From contig NZ_CP061306.1 in assembly GCF_018687815.1 (NCBI RefSeq), forward strand, positions 1,955,243 to 2,019,242: a DNA stretch of 64,000 bases. The letters are read 5' to 3'. Made by a program: the position numbers and the translations under genes. Below the pieces are notes generated by a model. It saw nothing but the letters and a program-made list of their open reading frames with translations, did no database searches and had not been told where the DNA came from. The stretch is from Polynucleobacter sp. JS-JIR-II-b4 (GTDB lineage: Bacteria; Pseudomonadota; Gammaproteobacteria; Burkholderiales; Burkholderiaceae). Within the stretch, counting starts at the first letter, position 1. Every line of letters starts with the position of its first letter. Of the stretch, positions 1-10,691 are shown piece after piece.

Positions 1-962
1 ATGGCACCTACAAACAGAATTCGCAACACGCCAAAACGAAGTGTGAGTACCCCACCGACAAAGGCGCCAACCAAAGTCATCACAACCCCAAACACTTTGC
101 TTACAGCGGCAACCTCATCCTTGGTGTAGCCCATATCAACATAAAACGGATTAGCCATGATGCCCATCACGACATCACTAATACGGTAGATGGCAATTAA
201 TGACAAGATCAAAATAGCATGCCAGCGATAGCGTGTAATAAATTCTGCAAATGGCTCAACCAGGGTTTGATATAGCCAGGCTTTAGCAGTTCGTACTTTA
301 GCCAATTCGTATCTTGCTGGCTCTTTACTTAAAAGAGTAGTGATCACGCCCACCCCGATAGAAGCTGCCATGCAAAGATAGGCAAATTGCCATGCACTGG
401 CGTCATAGCCACTGCCTATTTCAGCCCGAGCAGCAAGCCAAAGCACGCCTGCGCCAGCCCAAATTAGGGCAAGACGATATCCAGTTTGATATGTAGCAGC
501 AAGAGCTGCTTGATGGTCACTATTGGCTGACTCAATACGAAAAGCATCTAATGCGATATCTTGAGTGGCAGATCCAAATGCCACCAATAACGCACACCAA
601 ACAATGGAATTGAGCGCCAGCTTGGGATCTAAAGTCGACATACCGACCAGACCCAAAATGATGAGTGCTTGGGCAAAGAGTAACCAGCTGCGGCGGCGTC
701 CAAACAATTTAGTTAAGAGCGGGATTTGTAGGCGATCCACGAGAGGCGCCCAAACCCATTTAAAGGCATAGATCAAACCAACCCAGGTTAAATAACCAAT
801 GGTGCTGCGATCAATTCCGGCTTCACGCAACCAAAAGCTGAGTGTTCCCAGAATAAGCAATAGAGGGAGGCCTGCGGAAAAGCCCAGAAATAGCATACGC
901 AAACAAGGCCATTCGAGATAAACCCGAAAGTCTTTTAACCAAGATTGGACTGCAGTTAACAC
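1..962 (-). CDS. AmpG-like MFS permease (3' end beyond window)
   Basis: Multi-pass inner-membrane permease of the major facilitator superfamily, closest in character to AmpG, which imports anhydro-muropeptides for peptidoglycan recycling. Translating the minus strand gives about 320 open codons running off the left edge. Visible features are an N-terminal hydrophobic segment with GFSAGLPLLLILGTLSFWL, the loop KWVWAPLVDRLQ, a basic FGRRRSW loop and the conserved FGSATQDIALDAFRIE stretch, which is typical of AmpG. I chose a GTG start at 962, with an AGGA about 10 bases upstream; no ATG occurs until codon 23. It lies 15 bases after metW and probably belongs to the same transcript. The C-terminus is not visible, so substrate assignment is by family only. 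Confidence 0.8.
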   Translation of the reverse strand, partial: MLTAVQSWLKDFRVYLEWPCLRMLFLGFSAGLPLLLILGTLSFWLREAGIDRSTIGYLTWVGLIYAFKWVWAPLVDRLQIPLLTKLFGRRRSWLLFAQALIILGLVGMSTLDPKLALNSIVWCALLVAFGSATQDIALDAFRIESANSDHQAALAATYQTGYRLALIWAGAGVLWLAARAEIGSGYDASAWQFAYLCMAASIGVGVITTLLSKEPARYELAKVRTAKAWLYQTLVEPFAEFITRYRWHAILILSLIAIYRISDVVMGIMANPFYVDMGYTKDEVAAVSKVFGVVMTLVGAFVGGVLTLRFGVLRILFVGA

Positions 963-977
963 CTTTGAATTTTTATC

Positions 978-1571
978 CTAGGCACGACGAATGCGGAATA
1001 AAGCGAGGCTACCAAATAAATTTGGCATCAAGGTAACCTGACGGCCTTCATGCAAGATACATTGATCAAGAACCTTCAGGCCAAGACTTGAGGCCAACTT
1101 CTCAAAGTCAGCAACCGTAAGCACGCGCACGTTAGGCGTGTTGTACCACTGGTAAGGCAAGCTCTTAGAAACCGGCATGCGGCCCAGACCAACAGCCAAT
1201 CGATGAGACCAATGACCGAAGTTTGGAAAAGAGATTACCGACTCTTTGCCGACGCGAACTACCTCACGCAAAATCTTTTCAGTTTGATGAATGGTTTGCA
1301 GAGTTTGTGACAGCACAACCGTGTCAAAACTGCTGTCTTCAAAGAGTGCTAAGCCGCCCTCTAAATCTTGCTGAATGACATTTAAGCCCTTTTGTACGCA
1401 AGAGAGCACCCGTGAATCATCAATCTCAACGCCATAAGCGTGAACCGGTTTTTGTTTCTGCAAAAACTCTAAGAAACTACCATCGCCACAACCGAGGTCG
1501 AGCACTTGAGTGTTTGGTGCAATCCAATTGGCTATGGCAGCAAAGTCGGTACGCTTATTGAAATTACTCAT
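978..1571 (-). CDS. metW: Methionine biosynthesis protein MetW
   Basis: SAM-dependent methyltransferase-like protein MetW, the partner of MetX in the acylhomoserine route to methionine in many proteobacteria. It is 197 aa, normal for the family. The class I methyltransferase motif I is [15 protein letters not shown] (residues 24-38) and the post-motif stretch is [10 protein letters not shown]. The [12 protein letters not shown] segment is typical of MetW. Its ATG overlaps the metX stop as ATGA, so the two are translationally coupled. Its exact biochemical role is not settled in the family; association with MetX activity is known. Confidence 0.93.
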   Translation of the reverse strand: MSNFNKRTDFAAIANWIAPNTQVLDLGCGDGSFLEFLQKQKPVHAYGVEIDDSRVLSCVQKGLNVIQQDLEGGLALFEDSSFDTVVLSQTLQTIHQTEKILREVVRVGKESVISFPNFGHWSHRLAVGLGRMPVSKSLPYQWYNTPNVRVLTVADFEKLASSLGLKVLDQCILHEGRQVTLMPNLFGSLALFRIRRA

Positions 1572-2707
1572 GCCTGAACCTCGCGCATTTGCTTAAAGTA
1601 AGCCCTAACGAGATTGTGATAACGCTCATCATCTAGCAGGAAAGCATCATGTCCATGTGGCGCATCAATCTCTGCATATGTCACTTCACTCTTATTGCTC
1701 AGCAACGATTGCACAATCTCGCGACTGCGATTAGGCGGGAAGCGCCAGTCAGTTGAAAAGCTGACAACCAAAAACTTAGCTTGTACTTCCGCTAGGGCGC
1801 GATTCAGACTGCCATCGTAACGACGCGCAGGATCAAAATAATCTAGTGCACGTGTAATCAGTAAATAGGTATTGGCATCAAAGTAGGTTGAAAACTTATC
1901 TCCTTGATGACGCAAATAACTTTCAACCTCAAACTCAACATCAAAGCTAAAACGGTATTCATTGGACTCGCCATTGGGGCGCTGCAATTCTCGTCCAAAT
2001 TTTTCTGCCATGTCATCGTCAGATAAATACGTGATGTGGCCAACCATGCGGGCTAAACGCAAGCCGCGCTTAGGAACTACGCCATGCTCGTAATAATTGC
2101 CCCCATGAAAATCAGGGTCAGACAGAATGGCATTACGTGCTACTTCATTAAAAGCAATGTTTTGTGCGCTCAGCCTTGGGGTGGATGCCACAACAACGCA
2201 ATGGTCTATCCGCTTGGGAAACTGAATGGCCCAAGCCATAGCCTGCATGCCGCCCAAGCTTCCACCCATTACGGCAGCAAACTTCCGAATACCCAATTTA
2301 TCCGCCAAGCGGGCCTGAGTATTCACCCAATCTTCAACTGTAACGACTGGAAAATCAGCGCCATATGGCTTGCCATTTGCTGGATTAATGCTCATAGGTC
2401 CAGTTGAACCAAAACAAGAGCCTAAATTATTTACGCCTATAACAAAAAAGTGATTGGTGTCTACCGGCTTCCCCGGGCCAATCATGTTGTCCCACCAACC
2501 AATATCTTTTGGATCTTCTGGACTTGGGCCAGCTACGTGATGAGATGCATTGAGTGCATGGCAAACAAGAACGGCATTACTTTTATCGGCATTGAGCTTG
2601 CCATAAGTTTCAATGACTAAATCATAGCCAGACAAGATGGCGCCACTCTGCAAAGGCAGGGGCTCGGCAAAATGAATAGTGTTTCTAGAGAGGTGTAGCT
2701 CGCTCAT
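1568..2707 (-). CDS. metX: Homoserine O-acyltransferase MetX
   Basis: Alpha/beta-hydrolase-fold enzyme that acylates L-homoserine (acetyl- or succinyl-CoA), the first committed step of methionine synthesis. At 379 aa it is full length. The nucleophile elbow is GGSLGGMQA (residues 147-155), the early motif is [15 protein letters not shown], and the late Asp/His pair lies in FSTDWRFPP and [11 protein letters not shown]. The start overlaps the slmA stop (ATGA) and the stop overlaps the metW start, so slmA-metX-metW form a coupled run. Whether acetyl- or succinyl-CoA is used cannot be told from the sequence by eye. Confidence 0.95.
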   Translation of the reverse strand: MSELHLSRNTIHFAEPLPLQSGAILSGYDLVIETYGKLNADKSNAVLVCHALNASHHVAGPSPEDPKDIGWWDNMIGPGKPVDTNHFFVIGVNNLGSCFGSTGPMSINPANGKPYGADFPVVTVEDWVNTQARLADKLGIRKFAAVMGGSLGGMQAMAWAIQFPKRIDHCVVVASTPRLSAQNIAFNEVARNAILSDPDFHGGNYYEHGVVPKRGLRLARMVGHITYLSDDDMAEKFGRELQRPNGESNEYRFSFDVEFEVESYLRHQGDKFSTYFDANTYLLITRALDYFDPARRYDGSLNRALAEVQAKFLVVSFSTDWRFPPNRSREIVQSLLSNKSEVTYAEIDAPHGHDAFLLDDERYHNLVRAYFKQMREVQA

Positions 2708-3354
2708 TCTGACAGGAGAAGGCGCAGACTAACATCGGAGGCTTCAGTTGGTAACTTCTTAAACCCGCTACGGGCAAAGCGATGCCAACGACCCAAAACA
2801 AAACTCATCAACATGGCCGCACGAATGCTAACCTCTTCCTGACCCAGCTGAGCCCAATTACCACCTTGGGTTTGGGCAATACGTAGGGCTTGCTTAAGTG
2901 ATGCCTCAACACGATCAAGCACTTGAGTAATACGCTCTTGAAGACGATCATCTTCTTGAAATAAAGCATCCCCCAATAAAACGCGAGTCATGCCAGGATT
3001 TTTCTCAGCAAAGAATAAAAGCATTTGCAAAATGCCACGTGCCTGAGCAAGACCGGATTCTTCTTTTTGATTAATTTGATTAATCAATCCAAAAACAGTT
3101 TGCTCAATAAAAGAAATCAGGCCTTCGAACATCTGCGCCTTACTGGCGAAGTGTCGATATAGCGCTGCTTCTGAAACCTCAATCTTGGCAGCTAATGCTG
3201 CGGTAGTAACACGCTCACCCTTAGGGTTTTGCAACATCTCGGCAAGCACTTGCAGAATCTGTAAACGGCGCTCACCTGGGCGAGGGCGCTTACGAGTCTT
3301 ACCAGCGTCAGCATTGCTGTGGTTGATGTTTGCTGACTCTAAAGATTCGCTCAT
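2704..3354 (-). CDS. slmA: TetR-family nucleoid occlusion factor SlmA
   Basis: DNA-binding division inhibitor that blocks FtsZ ring assembly over the nucleoid. The 216-aa protein begins with a basic tail ([12 protein letters not shown]), followed by a TetR-type helix-turn-helix around residues 50-75 containing [20 protein letters not shown]. The all-helical C-terminal domain includes [19 protein letters not shown], characteristic of SlmA/Ttk rather than of metabolite-sensing TetR repressors. It sits between argB and metX, a common betaproteobacterial order. A local regulatory role on metX cannot be excluded, but the SlmA-type C-terminus favours chromosome-associated division control. Confidence 0.9.
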   Translation of the reverse strand: MSESLESANINHSNADAGKTRKRPRPGERRLQILQVLAEMLQNPKGERVTTAALAAKIEVSEAALYRHFASKAQMFEGLISFIEQTVFGLINQINQKEESGLAQARGILQMLLFFAEKNPGMTRVLLGDALFQEDDRLQERITQVLDRVEASLKQALRIAQTQGGNWAQLGQEEVSIRAAMLMSFVLGRWHRFARSGFKKLPTEASDVSLRLLLSE

Positions 3355-3364
3355 GGTTGTCTAC

Positions 3365-4267
3365 TTATCTAGAGCGAATCATCGTACCGAATGCTTGCTC
3401 GGTCAGAATTTCTAATAATAACGAATGCTCAATGCGGCCATCAATGATGTGCACTGAATTCACACCGCTCTTCGCAGCATCTAATGCCGAAGAAATCTTT
3501 GGCAACATGCCGCCAGAAATAGTGCCATCAGCAAACAGCGCGTCAATTTCTCGTGCAGTTAAATCTGTCAACAATTTACCGTCTTTATCCATTACGCCCG
3601 GGATATTAGTCATCATGACCAACTTCTCCGCGTGGAGGATTTCAGCCATCTTGCCAGCCACTAAGTCGGCATTAATGTTGTAAGCCTGACCTTCTGCACT
3701 AAAGCCGATAGGAGAAATCACCGGAATAAACGCGTCATCTTGCAGAGCTTTGACCACCGCAGGATTAATTGCCTCGATCTCACCAACAAAACCGATATCA
3801 ACCATCTTGCCCGGCTCTGTATCGCTAGGAATCTTCATTTTCTTAGCATGAATCAATCCACCGTCTTTACCAGTTAAGCCAACAGCCTGGCCGCCAAAGT
3901 GGTTAATTAACATCACAATGTCCTGCTGCACCTCGCCACCTAGAACCCATTCCACTACTTCCATGGTTTCTTCATCAGTTACGCGCATACCTTGAATAAA
4001 AGTACCGGTCTTACCAATCTTCTTCAGGGCCTCATCAATTTGTGGGCCTCCGCCATGAACCACTACTGGGTTCATGCCGACCAGTTTTAACAAGATAACG
4101 TCGCGCGCAAAACTTTCTTTGAGGCGCTCTTCCACCATCGCGTTTCCGCCGTACTTAATCACAATAGTCTTGCCGTGATACGCGCGGATATAAGGCAAAG
4201 CCTCAGCAAGAATCTCCGCCTTTAATAAAGGAGAGATATCACTAATAGTTGGTAAATGCTTAGTCAT
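3365..4267 (-). CDS. argB: Acetylglutamate kinase ArgB
   Basis: Phosphorylates N-acetyl-L-glutamate with ATP, the second step of arginine synthesis. It is 300 aa with the amino-acid kinase fold: [10 protein letters not shown] near residue 34 (ATP-binding Lys), [11 protein letters not shown] near residue 69 (glycine-rich loop), [11 protein letters not shown] and the C-terminal [18 protein letters not shown]. The long N-terminal helix (residues 8-27) is the kind found in arginine-sensitive hexameric enzymes, so feedback inhibition by arginine is likely. It starts 13 bases after the dksA stop and is probably co-transcribed with it. Confidence 0.96.
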   Translation of the reverse strand: MTKHLPTISDISPLLKAEILAEALPYIRAYHGKTIVIKYGGNAMVEERLKESFARDVILLKLVGMNPVVVHGGGPQIDEALKKIGKTGTFIQGMRVTDEETMEVVEWVLGGEVQQDIVMLINHFGGQAVGLTGKDGGLIHAKKMKIPSDTEPGKMVDIGFVGEIEAINPAVVKALQDDAFIPVISPIGFSAEGQAYNINADLVAGKMAEILHAEKLVMMTNIPGVMDKDGKLLTDLTAREIDALFADGTISGGMLPKISSALDAAKSGVNSVHIIDGRIEHSLLLEILTEQAFGTMIRSR

Positions 4268-4280
4268 CGCTACTTAAAAT

Positions 4281-4769
4281 TTATTCGCCAAATAATTTTT
4301 GACGGAGTTCACGACGCTCTTGAGCCTCAAGAGATAGATTGGCTGTAGGCCTTGCAATTAAACGGTTCAAGCCGATTGGCTCACCAGTTTCTTCGCACCA
4401 TCCATAGTCGCCAGACTCAATGCGCGCCAATGCTTGCTCTACTTTTTTGAGCAGCTTGCGCTCACGATCACGCGTGCGCAATTCCAATGCATGCTCCTCT
4501 TCGATCGTTGCACGATCGGCAGGATCAGGAACCAAAATATTTTCACGCAGATGCTCTGTTGTCTCGGAGGCATTCTTCAAAATGTCGTTTTTTAGAGTGA
4601 GCAGTTTTTGACGGAAAAAATCTAACTGCGCAGCACTCATGTAGTCCTTGTCGGACATCTTGAGCAACTCTGCCTCAGTTAATGGAGCACCTTTTGCAAC
4701 CTTAGCGCTTGCAGCCTTGCTACTAGCTTTTGCAGCGGTTGCTGGTTTTGTTGCTGTTTTTACCGTCAT
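4281..4769 (-). CDS. dksA: RNA polymerase-binding factor DksA, Cys-poor zinc-finger variant
   Basis: Binds in the RNA polymerase secondary channel and, with ppGpp, adjusts rRNA and amino-acid promoter activity. The 162-aa protein has an Ala/Lys-rich N-terminal extension (residues 1-30), then the coiled coil with DPADRATIEEEHALELRTRD carrying the tip acidic residues, then the globular end. The region that normally holds four zinc-binding Cys reads YGWCEETGEPIG and later ANLSLEAQERREL. Only the first Cys remains; the others are Thr, Ser and Ala. This resembles zinc-independent DksA paralogues known from Pseudomonas and seems usual in this betaproteobacterial group. A CobW-type metal GTPase lies just upstream. 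Confidence 0.93.
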   Translation of the reverse strand: MTVKTATKPATAAKASSKAASAKVAKGAPLTEAELLKMSDKDYMSAAQLDFFRQKLLTLKNDILKNASETTEHLRENILVPDPADRATIEEEHALELRTRDRERKLLKKVEQALARIESGDYGWCEETGEPIGLNRLIARPTANLSLEAQERRELRQKLFGE

Positions 4770-4820
4770 CTCATTCTTTCCTGGTTTGAAGCATTATTGC
4801 CTCATTCTGCCAAACTTTTA

Positions 4821-4856
4821 CGGCCCTTTTATTAATATTCATCAATATGGGCCGTG
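4821..4856. repeat. Inverted repeat between dksA and the CobW-type GTPase gene
   Basis: ACGGCCC at 4821-4827 and its exact complement GGGCCGT at 4850-4856 bracket a 22-base AT-rich centre that holds AATATT. It lies in the 111-base gap upstream of dksA and downstream of the GTPase gene. The loop is long and no T-run follows on the minus strand, so it is a poor terminator; a protein-binding site or chance are both possible. Confidence 0.4.
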
Positions 4857-4880
4857 GCGGCGGATTGTACCCGAATCTCG

Positions 4881-5966
4881 CTAGGCCAAACAGCCCTCAA
4901 GCCCTGCCAATAGGGTGTCCTTGGGCAAATCGATGCCTATGAAGACCATACGGGTTTGCTTGGGTTCTGTGCCCCATGGGCCAGCTAAATCACTGCCCAT
5001 CATCTGGTGAACGCCCTGGAACACTACTTTTCGGCTACTTCCCTTCACATAGAGCACGCCTTTATAGCGCAACATCTTCTCTCCAAAGACCTCCAAAATG
5101 CCCCCCAGGAAGTCTTCCAACTTTTTGTGATTAAAGGGTTTATCACTACGAAAAACAAAGGATTGGATACGGTCAGTATGGCCAGCATGGCCATGGTGTT
5201 GGTGCTCGTGGTCGTGACTATGATCATGGCCACAGGTACTGTGATCATGATCGTGACTATGGTCATGACCGCAATCCGCATGGTCATGGTCGTCCTGCTC
5301 CAAGAAATGAGGGTCAATATCCAACTTGGCATTGAGATTGAAGCCCTTGAGGTCTAAGACAGCATTCAAGGGCACCACGCCCTTAGAAATGCCTGCAATA
5401 GGCGCTCTTGGGTTCATATGCATCAGGCGATTACGTAAGGCATCTACTTCAGCAGGCGTCACTAAATCGGTCTTAGTAATAAAGATTTGGTCGGCAAAGC
5501 CAACTTGGCGCTGAGCCTCTTCATGCTCATTAAGTTGTTGCTGACCGTGCTTTGCATCCACCAGGGTCACTACAGCATCTAAAACATAATGGTCTGCTAC
5601 ATCATCATCCATAAAGAATGTCTGGGCAACGGGGCCGGGATTGGCAACGCCTGTGGTTTCAATCACAACGCGCTCAAAGCTAATTTTCTTATCTTTGCGT
5701 TGCTCCCAAAGCTCATTTAAAGCATCCACGAGATCGCCACGAATGGTGCAGCAAATGCAGCCATTACTCATTTGCACAATGTTCTCTTGGTTGTCTTGCA
5801 CCAAGATGTCGTTATCAATATTCTCTTCACCGAATTCATTCTCAATCACGGCAATTTTTTTGCCGTGCTCTTCAGTCAAGATGTGTTTAAGTAAAGTGGT
5901 TTTGCCGCTTCCCAAGAAGCCCGTCAAAATCGTTACTGGAATTAATGCCATGGATGATCCAATCAA
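4881..5966 (-). CDS. CobW/COG0523 metal-handling GTPase with His-rich loop
   Basis: G3E-family P-loop GTPase of the CobW/ZNG group, thought to deliver zinc or cobalt to client proteins. It is 361 aa: Walker [16 protein letters not shown] near residue 17, Walker [14 protein letters not shown], and TKTDL for guanine specificity. The metal motif [12 protein letters not shown] (CXCC) lies near residue 71. A 45-residue linker (about 225-268) is packed with His, Asp and Cys, and a C-terminal CobW domain follows. The first residues (MIGSS) may not be translated; MALIPVTIL at 5951 is the other possible start. Client and metal are not provable from sequence; zinc is favoured by the neighbouring zinc-site-poor DksA. 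Confidence 0.9.
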   Translation of the reverse strand: MIGSSMALIPVTILTGFLGSGKTTLLKHILTEEHGKKIAVIENEFGEENIDNDILVQDNQENIVQMSNGCICCTIRGDLVDALNELWEQRKDKKISFERVVIETTGVANPGPVAQTFFMDDDVADHYVLDAVVTLVDAKHGQQQLNEHEEAQRQVGFADQIFITKTDLVTPAEVDALRNRLMHMNPRAPIAGISKGVVPLNAVLDLKGFNLNAKLDIDPHFLEQDDHDHADCGHDHSHDHDHSTCGHDHSHDHEHQHHGHAGHTDRIQSFVFRSDKPFNHKKLEDFLGGILEVFGEKMLRYKGVLYVKGSSRKVVFQGVHQMMGSDLAGPWGTEPKQTRMVFIGIDLPKDTLLAGLEGCLA

Positions 5967-6020
5967 AATCTAAAAGCCAACAGTTCCCAAAGCGGGAAAC
6001 CTTCTATCTTACCGAGTTCC

Positions 6021-7022
6021 TCAGCCTTTGCCAGCCTTTGCGCGGGGATGCGCTTTATCGTATGCCTGAGCTAGGTGCTGAAAATCTAAAGACGTATAAA
6101 TCTGGGTACTAGCAATGCTGGCGTGCCCCAACATCTCCTGCACTGCTCTTAAATCCTGTGAGGATTGCAGCACGTGGCTCGCAAAGCTATGGCGCATCAT
6201 ATGAGGGTGCACATGGGTGGGTAAACCAGCACGCATGGCTAAAGTACGCAATCTTGCTTGCACCGTACGCGGCGATAAGCGCTTACCTGTTGCCGACAAA
6301 AACAAGGCGATGGATTCTTCTGGATAAGTTCCAGCATCGCGCAGCTCTCGCCACGCAGCAAGTGATTTCATCGCAGGCACACCAACAGGCACTGAACGTC
6401 GTTTGCCGCCCTTACCTAAAACTGTTACTTCAGCAGCATCCCAATCTAACCAGCCAGCAGATTCCTGTTGGCGATCTTTGCTTTGCATTACATCAATCCC
6501 CAATAGCTCTGAAAGGCGCAAGCCAGAGGAATACAGCAAATCAATAATGGCTGCATCGCGGATGGATTCCAAATCCTTTTTTTCTTCAGCCTCTTTGACG
6601 GCTTGATTTACCAAGGAAAGAGCCTGCTCGACCGATAAGGCCTTGGGTAGAGACTTCAGACGTTTGGGTGCCTTGACGTCGTCAACCGGATTGGCGATTA
6701 AATTGCTGGTTACCTTGCCGGCACGGGCATCGCGCCTGGCATCTTTTTCAGTAAGCCAGTCATACCATCCTCGCCATGCTGAAAGGGCTCTCGCAATACT
6801 TCTTGAAGATTTACCTTTGGAATGTAAGCGGCCGGCCCAACGACGTACATGGCCGTTACTCACTCTTAACAACTCAATATTGTCTTCAAGTGCAAAGTTT
6901 TGCAGGTCACTCAGGTCCATGCCGTACGCTTTAAGCGTATGCGGCGAAAGTTGACGCAACACATGTAACTCATGCAAATACTCTTGCATGAGAGGATGTA
7001 GTTCAGTCGACTTTAATTTCAT
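6021..7022 (-). CDS. xerC: Tyrosine recombinase XerC
   Basis: Site-specific recombinase that, with XerD at dif, resolves chromosome dimers before division. The 333-aa protein has an N-terminal SAM-like core-binding domain (residues 8-105) and a catalytic domain with Arg in SSGLRLSELLG, Lys in LGKGGKRRSVPV, HxxR in HPHMMRHSFASHVL, and LGHASIASTQIYTSL holding the second His and the nucleophilic Tyr. It is slightly longer than the usual ~300 aa because of an insert around residues 150-200. It overlaps the DUF484 gene upstream by 20 bases, a pairing typical of chromosomal xerC rather than of phage integrases. Confidence 0.93.
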   Translation of the reverse strand: MKLKSTELHPLMQEYLHELHVLRQLSPHTLKAYGMDLSDLQNFALEDNIELLRVSNGHVRRWAGRLHSKGKSSRSIARALSAWRGWYDWLTEKDARRDARAGKVTSNLIANPVDDVKAPKRLKSLPKALSVEQALSLVNQAVKEAEEKKDLESIRDAAIIDLLYSSGLRLSELLGIDVMQSKDRQQESAGWLDWDAAEVTVLGKGGKRRSVPVGVPAMKSLAAWRELRDAGTYPEESIALFLSATGKRLSPRTVQARLRTLAMRAGLPTHVHPHMMRHSFASHVLQSSQDLRAVQEMLGHASIASTQIYTSLDFQHLAQAYDKAHPRAKAGKG

Positions 7023-7677
7023 AAGCCTGGATACGATCCAAAGCTGCAGCAGTTAATTCGGCAATTTGACGCAAATAGAAAGCGCCCATATCCGCCGTAA
7101 AGCGGGATTCATCCTTGCTGGCTAACAGCAATACTGCGGGCGATTGAGCGGCACCAATACTCTTGCCTAATGGCAACCCAATGGCCACCATGCTTTGCCA
7201 TTCAGAATCAATGCTTGTCTGGCTTGCTAACAAATCTACGCTGGCTGCCGCCAACTCCTTAGCAGAGCCGCATAACGGGGTGTCTACCCAAGGGCCAAAA
7301 GCAGAGTTAGGCGACAGTAATTGTGCAGCCTCTACTTCGAATACTTCGGCTAAGCCCGAAGTTATCGCCGCCTCCACATCAGCCTTATTGTTGGACTTCA
7401 TCAAACGCAATAACCAAGCAACCAAACTTTGTTGGGTTTTGTCATTACGACTTCCAAAGTGCAACATCTCACTTAAGCGACGATTGAGCTCTTGATTTTG
7501 TGTACGCAATACCGTCATCTGACGCTCTTGCAAAGAGATCGCACGATCCTCATGTGGATGCTTAATCCGAATCTCATTAAAGAGATCAGCGTAACGCTCA
7601 AAGAAGCCTGGGGTTACACGCAACCACTCTGCAACCAATTCTTCTTGCTCGGCTTGTTTTGGATCGATTGCGCTCAT
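7003..7677 (-). CDS. DUF484 family protein
   Basis: Conserved 224-aa protein of the DUF484 family, usually encoded immediately before xerC in proteobacteria, as here with a 20-base overlap. Residues 12-45 form the conserved N-terminal VAEWLRVTPGFFERYADLF and IKHPHEDRAISLQERQM segments. A short coiled coil follows, then a GAF-like domain (about 95-215). Its function is unknown. The gene order suggests a link to chromosome segregation, but that is inference from synteny only. Confidence 0.85.
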   Translation of the reverse strand: MSAIDPKQAEQEELVAEWLRVTPGFFERYADLFNEIRIKHPHEDRAISLQERQMTVLRTQNQELNRRLSEMLHFGSRNDKTQQSLVAWLLRLMKSNNKADVEAAITSGLAEVFEVEAAQLLSPNSAFGPWVDTPLCGSAKELAAASVDLLASQTSIDSEWQSMVAIGLPLGKSIGAAQSPAVLLLASKDESRFTADMGAFYLRQIAELTAAALDRIQAYEIKVD

Positions 7678-7704
7678 GTATTTCTTTCTAATGATGTTCT
7701 TTTG

Positions 7705-9177
7705 TTAACCAAGTTTTTTACGCAAGAGCTCATTGACCTGACCAGGGTTTGCTTTGCCTTGCGAGGCTTTCATGATCTGGCCAACGAGAGCGTTAAACGC
7801 CTTCTCCTTACCCGAGCGGAACTCTTCAACCGATTTCTGGTTAGCTGCTAACACCTGATCAATGATGGCCTCAATAGCACCGCTATCACTTATTTGCTTC
7901 AATCCTTTAGCGTCAATCACCTGATCAACCGTGCTGATAGCTTTACCTGCAATCGCTTCTTCCCAAAGAATGGCAAAGATATCTTTAGCGATCTTGTTGG
8001 AGATAGTGCCATCAGCCACACGCGTTAGTAATGGCGCTAAATGCTCCGCTTTTAATGGCGCGTCAGCAGTAGCAATACCTGCACGATTTAAGGAGGAAGC
8101 AAATTCACCAGCAATTAAATTGGCCGCGGCTTTTGCCAATGGCTTACCTACGATTACTAATAGCTCTTCAAATACTTTTGCGGTATCACGATCTTGCGTG
8201 AGCAACTGCGCATCGTAAGCACTTAAACCAAACTCGGTTTGCCACTGCTCGCGTAATTGGGCTGGCAGCGCAGGCATTTTGCTACGGACATCTGCGATCC
8301 ATGCATCATCAATCACAACAGGCAATAAGTCAGGATCGGGGAAGTAGCGGTAGTCATTAGCATCTTCTTTGCTGCGCATGCTACGGGTTTCGCCACGATC
8401 AGGATCATATAAACGGGTTTCTTGAACAACAGTACCGCCATCTTCAATCAACTCAATTTGACGACGCACTTCATATTGAATTGCCTCTTCCAAAAAGCGG
8501 AAGGAGTTCAAGTTTTTAATTTCGCAACGGGTGCCAAACTCGGCCTGACCTTTGGGGCGAACCGAAACGTTGGCGTCACAACGGAAGGAGCCTTCTTGCA
8601 TATTGCCGTCACAGACTCCGAGCCACACCACCAAGCCATGCAAAGCCTTGGCATAAGCAACGGCTTCAGCAGCGCTGCGCATGACTGGCTCTGTCACGAT
8701 CTCGAGGAGTGGTGTACCTGCGCGGTTCAGATCAATCCCGCTAGAAGGTTCGCCATGAGGGCCTGTAAAGCCCTCTTCATGGACGGATTTACCAGCATCC
8801 TCTTCCATGTGGGCGCGCGTCAATTCAACTACTTTAATTTCATCCCCGACCAAGATCTCAAGATGACCGCCAACAACAACCGGGATATCCATCTGGCTGA
8901 TTTGATAGCCCTTAGGTAAATCAGGATAGAAATAGTTTTTGCGAGCAAAAATACTTGCTGGAGAAATCTTCGCATTGACTGCTAAACCAAATCGAATCGC
9001 ATGCTTTACTGCTTGACGATTGAGCACCGGTAAAACACCGGGTAGCGCTAAATCCACTGCGCATGCTTGCGTGTTTGGGGCTGCACCAAAGCGTGTACTT
9101 GCACCGCTAAAAATCTTGGATTGAGTTTGTAGCTGAGCGTGGGTCTCTAGACCAATGACGACTTCCCATTGCATCAT
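7705..9177 (-). CDS. gatB: Asp-tRNA(Asn)/Glu-tRNA(Gln) amidotransferase subunit B
   Basis: GatB subunit of the GatCAB amidotransferase, which converts misacylated Glu-tRNA(Gln) or Asp-tRNA(Asn) to the correct amide. About 490 aa: [13 protein letters not shown] at the N-terminus, the cradle motif [20 protein letters not shown] (about residue 190), [11 protein letters not shown], and the helical YqeY tail ending in [13 protein letters not shown] place the start at 9177 (ATGATGCAATGG), overlapping the gatA TGA stop. A longer frame back to 9207 would add ten residues inside gatA and lacks support. It is last in the gatC-gatA-gatB operon. Confidence 0.96.
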   Translation of the reverse strand: MMQWEVVIGLETHAQLQTQSKIFSGASTRFGAAPNTQACAVDLALPGVLPVLNRQAVKHAIRFGLAVNAKISPASIFARKNYFYPDLPKGYQISQMDIPVVVGGHLEILVGDEIKVVELTRAHMEEDAGKSVHEEGFTGPHGEPSSGIDLNRAGTPLLEIVTEPVMRSAAEAVAYAKALHGLVVWLGVCDGNMQEGSFRCDANVSVRPKGQAEFGTRCEIKNLNSFRFLEEAIQYEVRRQIELIEDGGTVVQETRLYDPDRGETRSMRSKEDANDYRYFPDPDLLPVVIDDAWIADVRSKMPALPAQLREQWQTEFGLSAYDAQLLTQDRDTAKVFEELLVIVGKPLAKAAANLIAGEFASSLNRAGIATADAPLKAEHLAPLLTRVADGTISNKIAKDIFAILWEEAIAGKAISTVDQVIDAKGLKQISDSGAIEAIIDQVLAANQKSVEEFRSGKEKAFNALVGQIMKASQGKANPGQVNELLRKKLG

Positions 9178-10691
9178 GCCACCTCGCTTGCTGGACGCAA
9201 ATGCCAATCGCTGGCTTGCTGATATTGATGTGCCACTTGCAACAAGCGTGCTTCAGAAAAATAATTACCAATGAGTTGCATGCCGATAGGTAAATTATTT
9301 CCATTAAATCCACATGGGGCACTCATCGCTGGTAAACCTGCCAAGTTTGTAGAAAGCGTATAAATATCTTCTAGATACATTTGCACTGGATCTTTAGATT
9401 TCTCGCCCAAACGCCAAGCTACATCAGGGGCTACAGGCCCCAGGATGACGTCACATTGATTGAATGCAGCTTGAAAGTCTGCAGCAATAATGCGACGAAT
9501 TTTTTGTGCCTGCAGGTAATAAGCATCATAGTAACCATGACAAAGAACATACGTTCCAATCATGATGCGGCGCTTTACTTCGGCTCCAAAACCTTCGGTA
9601 CGTGACTTGGCATACATATCATTGAGATCGCGATACTCATTGGCACGATACCCATAACGCACACCATCAAAGCGACTCAAGTTACTCGATGCTTCTGCAG
9701 GCGCTAAAACGTAATACACCGGAATAGAGAGTTTGGTTTTTGGCAGACTCACATCAATCAATGTAGCGCCTAAATTTTCTAAAAGCTTGGCTGCTTCATT
9801 AACGGATTTCGCTACATCGCTTGCCAAACCTTCAGCAAAGAATTCTTTTGGCAAACCAACACGCAAACCTTCCAATGGTTTTGCGGGATTGGTATTACCT
9901 TCTTTCCAATGTTGATTGAGGTAACGACCGTAATCTTCACCAGAATCAGCCAAGGAGGTGGAGTCACGCGGATCATGCGAAGACATTGCAGACAGCAACA
10001 AGGCGCAATCTTCTGCAGTTTTGCCCATCGGCCCAGCTTGATCGAGCGAGGAAGCGTAAGCAATCATGCCGTAGCGCGACACGCGCCCATAACTCGGCTT
10101 AATGCCGGTTAATCCACAAAATGCTGCTGGCTGACGGATTGAGCCGCCTGTATCTGTGCCGGTAGCGATCGGAGCCAAACCAGCGGCTACGGCTGCAGCC
10201 GAGCCGCCCGATGAACCGCCAGCCACGTGGGCAGAATTCCATGGGTTTAGTACAGGGCCATAGGCAGAGTTCTCATTAGACGAGCCCATCGCGAACTCGT
10301 CCATATTGGTTTTACCCAAACAAACCATTCCAGCGCCATGGGGATTGTTTTCATCGGGAATTCCCAAATTAGCCACTACCGTGGCATCAAAAGGACTTTG
10401 GTATCCAGCCAAGATTTTGGACGCCGCAGTGGACTTCCAGCCACGCGTTACAAAGACATCTTTGTGGGCAACAGGGATGCCCGTCAAATTACCAGATTTT
10501 CCAGATGAAATAAGCTGATCTGCTTTATTTGCTTGTTCTAAGCTTAAGTGAGCATTCACATCAAGGTATGCATTCCACTGTTTTCCAGCCTCAATACGAT
10601 CCAAAAAGTACTGGGTTAACTCCTTGCTGGAGACCTCTTTTGCAGCCAGTGCTTTTGCCATCAAAGCGATAGGGGTGTTGTGCCAACTCAT
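9174..10691 (-). CDS. gatA: Glutamyl-tRNA(Gln) amidotransferase subunit A
   Basis: Glutaminase subunit of GatCAB, an amidase-signature enzyme that releases ammonia for transamidation. It is 505 aa with the Ser-cisSer-Lys triad visible: Lys in [11 protein letters not shown] (near residue 77), cis-Ser in [16 protein letters not shown] (near 155), and the nucleophile Ser in [15 protein letters not shown] (near 179). It overlaps gatC by four bases upstream and shares ATGA with gatB downstream. Confidence 0.97.
   Translation of the reverse strand: MSWHNTPIALMAKALAAKEVSSKELTQYFLDRIEAGKQWNAYLDVNAHLSLEQANKADQLISSGKSGNLTGIPVAHKDVFVTRGWKSTAASKILAGYQSPFDATVVANLGIPDENNPHGAGMVCLGKTNMDEFAMGSSNENSAYGPVLNPWNSAHVAGGSSGGSAAAVAAGLAPIATGTDTGGSIRQPAAFCGLTGIKPSYGRVSRYGMIAYASSLDQAGPMGKTAEDCALLLSAMSSHDPRDSTSLADSGEDYGRYLNQHWKEGNTNPAKPLEGLRVGLPKEFFAEGLASDVAKSVNEAAKLLENLGATLIDVSLPKTKLSIPVYYVLAPAEASSNLSRFDGVRYGYRANEYRDLNDMYAKSRTEGFGAEVKRRIMIGTYVLCHGYYDAYYLQAQKIRRIIAADFQAAFNQCDVILGPVAPDVAWRLGEKSKDPVQMYLEDIYTLSTNLAGLPAMSAPCGFNGNNLPIGMQLIGNYFSEARLLQVAHQYQQASDWHLRPASEVA

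Noticed and set aside
5007..5357. Met-rich reading frames on both strands opposite and out of frame with the His-rich loop of the CobW-type GTPase
   Set aside because: They arise from the repetitive CAT/CAC codons of the His-rich linker and have no ribosome sites; the true frame carries all GTPase motifs.
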